Source: Lysobacter sp. Root690 (GTDB lineage Bacteria; Pseudomonadota; Gammaproteobacteria; Xanthomonadales; Xanthomonadaceae). Taken from it: 36,574 bases of DNA. This document shows positions 8,507-16,232 of the stretch, piece after piece (the first letter of the stretch is position 1; each line of letters starts with the position of its first letter). A program made the translations under genes and the position numbers. Where the stretch lies: positions 1-36,574 of the forward strand of contig NZ_LMHM01000010.1 of the NCBI RefSeq assembly GCF_001427785.1. Direction: 5' to 3'. The notes under the pieces were generated by a model. The model was not told the DNA's origin. It saw nothing but the letters and a program-made list of their open reading frames with translations, and did no database searches.

Positions 8507-9136
8507 TCAGTAACGCGCCGGCGCGGCGACCGTGCAGGTGGCGATCTGGGCCTGGGCCTGCCGGGCCGATGCGGTCAGCTGGGTGCGCTGCGGGACCAGC
8601 GCGTCGTAATGGTCCTGACGCTCGGCCAGCTTCATCGCGGCGTTGACGCCGGACAGCTTGGCGCTGCGCACTTCCGCGATCGTGGTCCAGTTGCGCCGGC
8701 ACAGCGGCCCGACCTTGGAACTCGAATCGAAGGCCTGCTGGGCGAACCGTTCGGCATCGTCGAGGCGATGCAGCAGCAGCGCGGCTTCGGCGCGTTCCTG
8801 CAACAGTGCCGGATCGTTGGCGTTGAGCTGCAGCGCGTGATCGAGCGCGGCGGCGGCTTCGGGGTACTTGCGCGCCTTTTCCAGTTGCGTCGCCTGTTGC
8901 CGCAGGTCCTCGACCTGCGGGTCGCGGATCGGCTGCACATCGAGTTCGCGCGATTCCAGACCGCCGGCCGCGACCACCTTGGCCACCGCGGCTTCGCCGT
9001 TGAACGCGGCTTCGGCCAGCGCGGTGGGCTGCGGCGGCGCGACCGTGCAGGCAACCAATACGGTCGTCAGCATCGCGGCCGTCAACATCGGGGCGGCGCA
9101 TCGGGGGATGGCGCCTGCGAAAAAACTGCGCTTCAT
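8507..9136 (-). CDS. lpoP: TPR lipoprotein, probable LpoP-type activator of PBP1b
   Basis: This 209-residue protein has a signal sequence ending in the lipobox LVAC (Cys30), so it is probably an outer-membrane lipoprotein. Residues about 75-107 and 109-142 read as two TPR-like helix pairs (EKARKYPEAAAALDHALQL and a similar second unit ending in AERFAQQAF). A conserved-looking CRRNW segment comes next, then a helical C-terminus. It starts 3 bases after the mrcB stop. In Pseudomonas aeruginosa the TPR lipoprotein LpoP is encoded beside PBP1b and activates it, replacing E. coli LpoB. The TPR content, RNW segment and adjacency all match that precedent. The role is inferred; the lipoprotein and TPR calls are directly supported. 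Confidence 0.75.
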   Translation of the reverse strand: MKRSFFAGAIPRCAAPMLTAAMLTTVLVACTVAPPQPTALAEAAFNGEAAVAKVVAAGGLESRELDVQPIRDPQVEDLRQQATQLEKARKYPEAAAALDHALQLNANDPALLQERAEAALLLHRLDDAERFAQQAFDSSSKVGPLCRRNWTTIAEVRSAKLSGVNAAMKLAERQDHYDALVPQRTQLTASARQAQAQIATCTVAAPARY

Positions 9137-9139
9137 GGA

Positions 9140-11548
9140 TTACTGCTCCGGGGACGGGGGATTGGGCGCCGGCTCACGCGCGGGTTCGTCCTTGTCCTGG
9201 CCGATGCCGAACCATTCGCGCCAACCGCCGCCACCGGATTCCTCGGCTTCGGGCTGCGGCGCCGGGCACGGCGCGTACTGCGGCGCGAAACCGGCCACGA
9301 ACGGGAAGCGGCGCGCGCCAGCGCAGCTCGCGTCGGTGGTGTTGGTGCCGACCACCGACTGCCAGTCCAGGCCCTTGTCGGTGACTTTCAACGACGCGCT
9401 GGGCAGGCGCGAGAAGATCGCCGACCACACCCGCATCGCGCCGGTGCCGCCGTACAGGCCGGTGGCCTGGTTCTGATCGTTGCCGACCCAGATCACCGCC
9501 AGATGATCGCCGGTCCAGCCGGCGAACCAGCTGTCGCGGCCGTCGTTGCTGGTGCCGGTCTTGCCGGCCGGCGACAAGCGGCCCAGGCCGTCGCCGACCA
9601 GTTGCCGGCCGGTGCCGTTGGTGATCGCGTGCTGCAGGGCGATGGTGATCAGGCGCGCGGCGATCGCGTCGCCTTCCTGCGCCGGCGCGGGTTCCTTGTC
9701 GTAGCGCTTAACCGCCTTGCCGTTGGCGTCGAGCACGCCGCGCACCGCGTGCAGCGGCTGGATTTCGCCGCCCGAGGCGAGGAACTGGTACAGCTGCGCC
9801 ATCGCGTACGGGCTTTGATCGACCGCGCCGAGGATCAGCGAAGGGTTGTTGTCCGGCGCCTCGATCCCGGCCAGGGTCTTGATCAGCGCCGAGATGCGCT
9901 CGGGCGCGACCTGCATGCCGATGCGCACCGTGGCCTGGTTGTAGGACATCGCCAGCGCATCGATCATCCGCACCATGCCGTGGCTGCGGCCGTCGGAATT
10001 GCCCGGGTTCCAGTTGCGGCCGCGGCCGAGCTTGACCGTGACCGGCGAGTCGTCGACCCACGAACTGAGGTTGAACTCGCCCGGCTGCGCCAACGCGAGC
10101 AGATACACGAACGGCTTGAGCAGCGAACCCACCGGTCGCTGCGCTTCGATCGCGCGGTTGAAGCCGTGCTGGGTAAATTCGCGGCTGCCGACCACGGCGA
10201 GCACTTCGCCGTTGTGCACGTCGGTGACCACCAGGCCGGCCTGCAACGGTGGCCGGCGCTTGTTGTCCAGGGTCTTGAGCGTGCGCGCGACCGCGCCCTC
10301 GGCCTGCGCCTGCGCCGACGGCGACATCCCGCTCATCACGCTCAGGCCGGCGCCGGCCAGCGCATCGGCCGGGTAGTCGCGGGCGAGCTGGCGGCGGATC
10401 AGGTCGACATAGGCCGGGAAGCGGTTGGCTGCGATGTTGCCAGGGTTGGCGGTGATCTCCAGCGGCGCCTTGACCGCGCGGTCGTGCTCGTCCTGCTTGA
10501 TCAGGCCGGTCTCGAGCATCTCGCCGAGCACGAAGTTGCGCCGCCCCAGCGCGCGCTCGGGATTGCGCCGCGGGTCGTAGTAGGACGGGCCGCGCACGAT
10601 GCCGATCAACAACGCGATCTGCTCGGTGTTGAGATCGCGCAGGTCGCGGCCGAACCAGAACTCGGAGGCGGCCGACACGCCGTGGATCGCCTGCGAGCCG
10701 CGCTGGCCCAGATACACCTGATTGAAATAGGCCTCGAGGATCGTGCGCTTGTCGTAGCGCGCCTCGATCAGCAGGGCGTAGATGATTTCCTTGCCCTTGC
10801 GGGTCAGGGTCTGTTCCTGGCCGATGCCGAGCAGGCCGCTGCGCGCGAGCTGCTGGGTCAGGGTGCTGGCGCCCTGCTTGGCGCGGCCGGCGGCGACGTT
10901 CTTGAACGCGGCGCGGATCATGCCGGTGATGTCGATGCCGATGTGGCTGTTGAAGTCGCGGTCCTCGACCGCCTGCAGGCCGGTGACCAAGAGTTCCGGC
11001 ACTTCTTCGATACGAACCAGCCGCCGCTCTTCCTGCTTCTGCCCGTACAAGGTGGCGATACGCGCCGGGTCCAGGCGCGCGACCTTGAGCGCTTTCTTCG
11101 AGGTCAGATCGCGCAGGCCGGCGACGCGGCCGCCGGACACCACCACTTCGATCCGGCGCGGTTGCACGGTGCCGTCGACATCGTTGAAGCCGCGGCTGGC
11201 GACGGTGAAACGGCCGCCGTCGCGGGCATAGGTGCCCGGGCGTTCGCCGCCGTCTTCGCGATAGGAGGCCGCGTCCAGCTCGGTCTTCAGCGTCGCCGGG
11301 TCCAGCGCCAGGCCCGGCGCGAGTTCCAGCGGGCGCCCGTAGACCCGGGTCGGCAGCTGCCATTGCAACTGGCCGAAGCGTTCGCCGACTTCGTGATTGA
11401 GGTAGAGCGTGTAGGGAATCAGAAACCCCAGCCCCAGGCCGATCGCGGCCAGGGCCCAGGTCACCAGACGGCGGCGCCAGGTCGGCGCCGGAGCGCTGTC
11501 ATCGCGGTCGTCGTCGCGTTCGTCTTCGTCGTAATCGATTCGGGCCAC
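9140..11548 (-). CDS. mrcB: Bifunctional peptidoglycan synthase PBP1b
   Basis: This class A penicillin-binding protein makes and cross-links peptidoglycan from lipid II at the inner membrane. With a GTG start at 11548 it has 802 residues: an acidic cytoplasmic tail (ARIDYDEDERDDD), a transmembrane helix at about 28-50, a UB2H-like region, a GT51 transglycosylase domain with EDRDFNSHIGID (Glu195), and a transpeptidase domain with SLLK (Ser475), SYN (about 535) and KTGTS (about 663). A Pro/Glu-rich tail follows. The length suits PBP1b. The frame stays open to an ATG at 11596, but the 16 extra residues (CARLARDSLCCRS) look unnatural and have no ribosome-binding site; I prefer the GTG, although its own site is weak too. 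It heads the mrcB-lpoP-yoaA-VOC cluster. Confidence 0.95.
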   Translation of the reverse strand: MARIDYDEDERDDDRDDSAPAPTWRRRLVTWALAAIGLGLGFLIPYTLYLNHEVGERFGQLQWQLPTRVYGRPLELAPGLALDPATLKTELDAASYREDGGERPGTYARDGGRFTVASRGFNDVDGTVQPRRIEVVVSGGRVAGLRDLTSKKALKVARLDPARIATLYGQKQEERRLVRIEEVPELLVTGLQAVEDRDFNSHIGIDITGMIRAAFKNVAAGRAKQGASTLTQQLARSGLLGIGQEQTLTRKGKEIIYALLIEARYDKRTILEAYFNQVYLGQRGSQAIHGVSAASEFWFGRDLRDLNTEQIALLIGIVRGPSYYDPRRNPERALGRRNFVLGEMLETGLIKQDEHDRAVKAPLEITANPGNIAANRFPAYVDLIRRQLARDYPADALAGAGLSVMSGMSPSAQAQAEGAVARTLKTLDNKRRPPLQAGLVVTDVHNGEVLAVVGSREFTQHGFNRAIEAQRPVGSLLKPFVYLLALAQPGEFNLSSWVDDSPVTVKLGRGRNWNPGNSDGRSHGMVRMIDALAMSYNQATVRIGMQVAPERISALIKTLAGIEAPDNNPSLILGAVDQSPYAMAQLYQFLASGGEIQPLHAVRGVLDANGKAVKRYDKEPAPAQEGDAIAARLITIALQHAITNGTGRQLVGDGLGRLSPAGKTGTSNDGRDSWFAGWTGDHLAVIWVGNDQNQATGLYGGTGAMRVWSAIFSRLPSASLKVTDKGLDWQSVVGTNTTDASCAGARRFPFVAGFAPQYAPCPAPQPEAEESGGGGWREWFGIGQDKDEPAREPAPNPPSPEQ

Positions 11549-11896
11549 GGATCTGCAACACAGGGAGTCGCGGGCAAGTCTAGCGCAGGCGTCCATGGCC
11601 CGCGCCCGGGTCGGATGGCAGGGGCCTGACGCATTCAGACCCCGTGAATAAGCGCTGGTTCAGGGATTTGGGCCGGTGCGCGTGGAAATCGCGGCGTTGG
11701 CGGCCTGGCGTTCGCCCCAAACGGAACGGAAGGCCGCGAGGTCGGTTGTTGGAGGCGCTGCTTGCGCTGAAGCGGGTTTGCACGGCGATCTGGGGCCAGA
11801 GGCGCCGGCGCCATGAGCCTCACATAGCGCTGCGATTGCAGGTCGAACCGGGTGCACGCGGGGTTTCGCGTCGCAAACCCACATCGGTCGGTGATG
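11549..11896. other. Intergenic region upstream of mrcB
   Basis: No gene is supported; reading frames here have no recognisable domains. A small inverted repeat (GGGTTT, eight bases, AAACCC) at 11861-11880 lies just past the glycosyltransferase stop, but no T-run follows, so it is a poor terminator. The promoter of the mrcB cluster must lie here, but no -35/-10 pair could be fixed by eye. Confidence 0.4.
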
Positions 11897-12832
11897 CTAG
11901 TCCTGCGCGGGCGGCATAGGCCCGTCCCGTCCTCGCAGGCCATCGCGCAGGCCGCGCAGCATCGCCTTCAGATAAGCCCCACGCGGCTTCAGCAACACCA
12001 CGGTGCCGACGAATTTCAACAGCAGCCGCGGCAGGTCCTGCGCGGCCCAGCGCCGCGGCACTTCGACGCGGCGGTACAGGGCGATGCGGTTGCGCATCAT
12101 GTAGTACAGCCGGGTCGGGCTGTGGACCACGGTGCGGTAGGGAATCAGCCGCGATACCGGCTCCAGTTCGCCGATCCGGTGCTGCATGCCGGCATCGCAG
12201 ATGCCGTACAGGCGGTAGCCGCGGTACTTGGCACGCGAACTCCATTCGACGTCGACGTTGTCGATGAACAAGCCTTCGTCCATGCCGCCGACCGTGTCCA
12301 ACACCTCCAGCGGCAGCAGCGAGCCCGAGGTGATCAGGAAATCGCAGTCGATGACCTGGCCCGGTCCGCCGTAAAACTTGTGGTTGAGCGGAAAACCGAT
12401 CCGTACGAACGGCGCGATCGCGCCAGTGCGCTGATCGCGGAACTGCGGCCCGACCGCGGCGACCGGGTGCTGCGCCTGCAACCGGTGCAGATGGCGCTGC
12501 AATACCGCGACCATGTCCGGGTCGACGATGCTGTCCTGGTCCATCAACAGCAATTGCGCGAAACCGGCCGCGCGCGCGGACTGCGCGGCGTGGTTGATCG
12601 CGCTGCCCAGGCCGACGTTGCACTCGCCGCGGACCACTTCCACGCCCTGCCCGCGCAGCCGTTCGAAATACGCGTCGAGCGCTTCGCCGGGACTGGCGTT
12701 GTCGAAGATCAGGACTCGCCCGACCTGCGGCTTGATCGCGGCGACGACCTGGTCGAGCAGTTCGATCTGCGGGTGGTAGGTGACGATCGCGGCGCATACG
12801 TCCGCGGCCTGGGCCGACGCTGAGGGGTGCAT
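11897..12832 (-). CDS. Family 2 glycosyltransferase, rhamnosyltransferase-like
   Basis: This 311-residue GT-A fold transferase uses a nucleotide sugar to extend a cell-surface polysaccharide. The N-terminal strand CAAIVTYHP, the segment ECNVGLGSAINHAAQ, the MDQDS metal-binding motif and CDFLITSGSLL match the L-rhamnosyltransferase group of GT2 (the RfbN-like type). Later, GGMDEGLFIDNVDVEW supplies the usual acidic acceptor-side motif. The frame runs upstream to 13021, but that extension overlaps the previous gene. The ATG at 12832 is one base after that gene's TGA (TGACATG), indicating translational coupling. The sugar assignment is an inference from motif pattern. Confidence 0.88.
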   Translation of the reverse strand: MHPSASAQAADVCAAIVTYHPQIELLDQVVAAIKPQVGRVLIFDNASPGEALDAYFERLRGQGVEVVRGECNVGLGSAINHAAQSARAAGFAQLLLMDQDSIVDPDMVAVLQRHLHRLQAQHPVAAVGPQFRDQRTGAIAPFVRIGFPLNHKFYGGPGQVIDCDFLITSGSLLPLEVLDTVGGMDEGLFIDNVDVEWSSRAKYRGYRLYGICDAGMQHRIGELEPVSRLIPYRTVVHSPTRLYYMMRNRIALYRRVEVPRRWAAQDLPRLLLKFVGTVVLLKPRGAYLKAMLRGLRDGLRGRDGPMPPAQD

Positions 12833-12833
12833 G

Positions 12834-13859
12834 TCAGCGCAGCCCCAGCAGGTCGCAGACCATCGAATGCAGTCCGGAGGAGTAATCGAGATAACGGCCC
12901 TGACGCCATTCTTCGCGCACCAGCGGCCAGCGCCGGGCGAAGCTCGCCGGCAAGTCCAGGCGCAGGCGCAGATGGGCAATGCGCGCGTCGAGTCCGGCGC
13001 GCTTGGCCGCGCCCACGTCAAGGCCCGCGCGTCGCAGGTGCTCGCGCAGCGAGTCGAACTTGGCAGCCATGGCCTGCATGTATTCGCGCCGTTGCTTGCC
13101 GCCGCCGAGCCGCTCGATCAGGCTGCGCTGGCGCGCGCCGATCTGATTCCCGCCGTGCTGGCGATACCCCATCGTCGGCGCTTCCACGCAATCGATCTCG
13201 CCGGTCGCGGCCGCGATCAGCGCCAGCCATTCGTCGTGGACCCAGGCGCTGCGTTCGAGTTCTGGATGTTCGATATCGGGAATCGGCAGCGCCTGCGCCA
13301 ACACCTCGCGCCGCAGTGCGATGGTCGCGCCGGTCACGATATTGCGCCGGACCAATACGTCGAAACCGCGGCCGGCGTGGATCGCGGCCAGTTCGGCGGC
13401 GCTCACTTGCAGGGTCTGGAACATGCGCTGGCCCAGTTCGCGGCCCTCGCCGTCGATCAGCCGCGAATCGCTGTGCAGCAGGTTCAAGCGCGGCCGGGCG
13501 CGAAACTGTTCGAGATAATCGGCGAGTTTGTTCGGGTACCAGACATCGTCCTGATCGCACAGGAACACGATCGCTTCCCCGGCGCGACGCAGCGCGGCCT
13601 CGAAATTACGCAGATAGCCCAGGTTGCGCGAATTGCGTTGCAAGTCCACGGCGATGCCGCGCGCGCGCGCGCGTTCGGCGAAGGCTTCCAGCATCGCCCA
13701 AGTGTCGTCGCTGGAGGCGTCGTCGGCGATCACGATGCGCTGCGGCGCCAGGGTCTGCGCGAGCAGGCTGTCGAGTTGCCGCGGCAGGTAGCGCGCGCCG
13801 TTGTAGGTGCACAGCACCACCGCCACCGTGTCCGGCGCCGGGCGGGGGTTCAACGCCAT
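12834..13859 (-). CDS. Family 2 glycosyltransferase
   Basis: This 341-residue GT-A glycosyltransferase starts with VAVVLCTYNGARYLPRQLDSL, continues with IVIADDASSDDTWAML, and has the CDQDDVWYPNKL block that carries the DXD-like metal site and defines a common LPS/exopolysaccharide subgroup. Later, AWVHDEWLALIAA and GYRQHGGNQIG match the acceptor side of that subgroup. GGAG lies about 6 bases before the ATG at 13859. It is coupled to the downstream transferase, so the two probably add consecutive sugars to one glycan. No polymerase, flippase or sugar-nucleotide genes are in the window, so the product is unknown. Confidence 0.9.
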   Translation of the reverse strand: MALNPRPAPDTVAVVLCTYNGARYLPRQLDSLLAQTLAPQRIVIADDASSDDTWAMLEAFAERARARGIAVDLQRNSRNLGYLRNFEAALRRAGEAIVFLCDQDDVWYPNKLADYLEQFRARPRLNLLHSDSRLIDGEGRELGQRMFQTLQVSAAELAAIHAGRGFDVLVRRNIVTGATIALRREVLAQALPIPDIEHPELERSAWVHDEWLALIAAATGEIDCVEAPTMGYRQHGGNQIGARQRSLIERLGGGKQRREYMQAMAAKFDSLREHLRRAGLDVGAAKRAGLDARIAHLRLRLDLPASFARRWPLVREEWRQGRYLDYSSGLHSMVCDLLGLR

Positions 13860-14258
13860 GAGCGCTCCGGCGGCGCGGCGAACGGGCGCGGCGCGACGCG
13901 GACGGCGGACAGGGCGAGGGTCGGATCGAAAGGCAACGGGGCGGTCTGACGGCGGAAACGGCCGGCATTATCGCCCAGCGCCGCGCCGCCGGGAGCGGCG
14001 GCGCTGAACGGTCGCCAGCGGGCGATCCGCGGCCGCCGCGCTGCGACGGCGATCGCGTTCGCGCGGGCCGGGCCGCCCGAGGCGGCAACCCGGTGCGCGG
14101 GACCACGTGGGTCCGAAACACAGACTTGGGAACAAACGGCCCCCGATCGATGGATCGGGGGCCAACCGCGGAACCGATCGCGCCGCACGGATCGACAATG
14201 CGGCGCGATCGCAACGCAACGCCTCGCAGCCGGGGCCCTCGCGCCGGGCCGTGCGCGA
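13860..14258. other. Intergenic region between the secreted Ig-domain gene and the glycosyltransferases
   Basis: No gene is supported. The region holds a strong hairpin terminator at 14138-14163 for the upstream gene. The glycosyltransferase promoter must therefore lie between about 13860 and 14137. That stretch is very G+C-rich and no promoter elements were recognised. Confidence 0.5.
14138..14163 (-). terminator. Intrinsic terminator after the secreted Ig-domain gene
   Basis: A perfect 11-bp stem (GGCCCCCGATC with GATCGGGGGCC) and a 4-base loop is followed on the minus strand by GTTTGTT. It lies about 95 bases after the stop at 14259 and before the glycosyltransferase pair, separating the two units. 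Confidence 0.8.
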
Positions 14259-15764
14259 CTACGGCGCGGCCGCCCGCGCAGGCTCCTTGGCGCCGGCCGA
14301 CACCCCGCGCACGTCGACGCTGGTGATGGTGTAGCCGGGAATGCCCAGATTGAACCGGATCGTGCCGAAGCCGATCCACGGCGCGCTCTGGCTGCCGCTC
14401 TGGCCACCGGCGAACAACTGCGGATTGTTGCCCTGCGCATCGGTGATGATGATCTGCGCGTTGGGCTGGTTGCTGTTCCAGGTGATGTTGGCGGTGCAGA
14501 TCGCGCCGCCGATCGGAATCACGCAGGGATTGGGGCTGGCGCTGATCGAGCCGGTCGGCTTCGGCTTGACGTTCACCACCACGTTGGGAGTGGCGTCGCC
14601 GAACCAGGCGATGCCTTCCTTGACCAGCCTCCACTGGAAGTTGTAGTTGCCCGGCGTCGACGGCGGGACCACGGTGAAAGTGAAGGTGACGTTCTGCTGC
14701 GGCGCGACCGCGTACGGCAGATTCACGCGGTGCAGGCCCCAAGTGAGGTTGTCGCCGGGATTCTGCGAACCCAGGCCGAAGTAGTCGTTCGGCCGCCAGG
14801 TCTGGCTGCTGGTGTTCTTCATCGTGATCGACACCGTGGTCGGCACGCCGGCCAGCATGGTCGGGTTGACGCTCTGGCTGACGAAGCCGCCGAACAGGCC
14901 GTGCTTCACTTCCTTGCCGATCGCGGTGTAGGACGCCTTGAGCGAAGCGTGGGTGCGCACGCCGTTGGTGTTCGCGTGGCCCCACAGGAACGGCAGCAGC
15001 ATGATCACGCGCGGGTCGGCCTTGCCGACGGCGTACATGGTCTCGGGCGTGTGCGGCGAGTGGTCGAGGATTCCGCCCACGCCGGCTTGCGGGACCATGA
15101 TTTCGCGCTGTTGCGGGCGCATGTAGTCCTGCAGGTCGCCGACCGTGTCGATGTAGCCGCTGTCGTTGGCGCCGTAGTTGTTGACGCCGACCCAGTCGAC
15201 CAGGCGCAGGCCCTGCGCGGCGTCGCGGAATTTCTTGCTCAGGATCATCGCGATCGGAATCCCGGCGGTACGGCTGTCGGCGCGGATCACGCCGATCGCG
15301 TTGGCGAGGGTGGGATGGGCGACGCCACCGACGTCGGACAGGTGGTGCAGTTCCGGTTCGTCGATCGGATAGAACGCGGCCACCGTGCTGCGCGTGGGAT
15401 CGCCGGGCACCAGGTAACCGGCGGTGACCAGGTCGCCGAGCAGCGCGCCGAACGCGCTGGCCGCGTCGGGGCGCTGGCTGTAAATCGGATCGGAATCGGA
15501 TCCGGTAATGGTGAACAGGAACGAGTCGAGCGAAATCACCGCCTTAACGCCGTTGTCCCTGGCGCGCTGCAACTCGTCGAGAATGGCGGCACGCGCGGCG
15601 GTGCTGTCGCGGCCGGTCCAGACGTGGGTGATGTTGGTGTGGTCGTTGTTCTCGTGCTGATAGCCGTTATTGGCCCAGTAGCCGAAGTACTTGACCTCGG
15701 CCCGCGCGGCCGGCGGCGCGGCGGCGGCCAGCAGCAGGGACAGCATCAATGCGGTGCGTTTCAT
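14259..15764 (-). CDS. Secreted glycosidase-like protein with Ig-like C-terminal domains
   Basis: This 501-residue protein starts with signal peptide MKRTALMLSLLLAAAAPPAARA, cut near residue 22. AAGGA lies 6 bases before the ATG at 15764, which fixes the start although the frame is open to 15953. Residues about 23-290 alternate helices and strands as in a TIM barrel; FYPIDEPELHH near residue 135 and DWVGVNNYG resemble the acidic-residue strand ends of glycoside hydrolases. Residues about 290-402 (TMKNTSSQTWRPNDYFGLG to NFQWRLVKEG) look like an NBR1/next-to-BRCA1-type Ig domain, seen in secreted bacterial hydrolases. Residues 403-490 form another beta domain with two Cys. The substrate is unknown, and I could not assign a GH family. 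It has its own terminator. Confidence 0.75.
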   Translation of the reverse strand: MKRTALMLSLLLAAAAPPAARAEVKYFGYWANNGYQHENNDHTNITHVWTGRDSTAARAAILDELQRARDNGVKAVISLDSFLFTITGSDSDPIYSQRPDAASAFGALLGDLVTAGYLVPGDPTRSTVAAFYPIDEPELHHLSDVGGVAHPTLANAIGVIRADSRTAGIPIAMILSKKFRDAAQGLRLVDWVGVNNYGANDSGYIDTVGDLQDYMRPQQREIMVPQAGVGGILDHSPHTPETMYAVGKADPRVIMLLPFLWGHANTNGVRTHASLKASYTAIGKEVKHGLFGGFVSQSVNPTMLAGVPTTVSITMKNTSSQTWRPNDYFGLGSQNPGDNLTWGLHRVNLPYAVAPQQNVTFTFTVVPPSTPGNYNFQWRLVKEGIAWFGDATPNVVVNVKPKPTGSISASPNPCVIPIGGAICTANITWNSNQPNAQIIITDAQGNNPQLFAGGQSGSQSAPWIGFGTIRFNLGIPGYTITSVDVRGVSAGAKEPARAAAP

Positions 15765-16232
15765 GAAAAGTCCTTGGATGACGAAAGGGAACCGACAATG
15801 CGTGCGGGACTCGCTGCGGCGGCGTGCGGCCGTTGGCGCACGCGCAAAACATCCGCCGATCCGACGCGCCGGCCCGCCGTCCGGTTGCGGCGTCAACGGC
15901 GGCATCGGGCGGCGGGCATTCATGACTCGCGGAACGCGCGAGGAAGGGATCACTGCGCGCGAATATCGCAGCGCGGATCAGGCGCCGACAGAATGGTGCG
16001 GACGAAAAAGCCGCGCGCGGGTTCGAGTTAAGCGGCCGGATCGCGCGCGTGGCCTGTCCTCGCCTCATGCATCGCGAAACAGTTTCGGATGCCGTCAGAC
16101 CGCTGCGATCCGCAACGCCCGATAGCGTTGGGCCGAGTGCGTTCTTTCGCCCAGACCGGCGAGCGCCGCGGCGCCGCTCGCCCTGCCCTGCCTGCCAACG
16201 CGGAGGCACAGCGCGCTAGCGGTCGCGCGCGC
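15765..16232. other. Intergenic region upstream of the secreted Ig-domain gene
   Basis: No coding region is supported on either strand. The frames crossing it are Arg/Ala-rich and start or end inside neighbouring genes. There are no clear repeats, and no terminator with a T-run after the TPR gene stop. A promoter for the secreted protein must lie here, but no convincing elements were seen. Confidence 0.4.

Noticed and set aside
8318-11629. A 1103-codon open frame on the plus strand crossing three minus-strand genes
   Set aside because: It spans gene boundaries of mrcB, lpoP and the helicase, has shadow-type Arg/Ala/Gly composition and lacks any motif.
12834-13021. Upstream extension of the second glycosyltransferase to 13021
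   Set aside because: The extra 63 residues are Cys/Arg/Trp-rich, overlap the first glycosyltransferase out of frame and precede the natural GT2 N-terminus.
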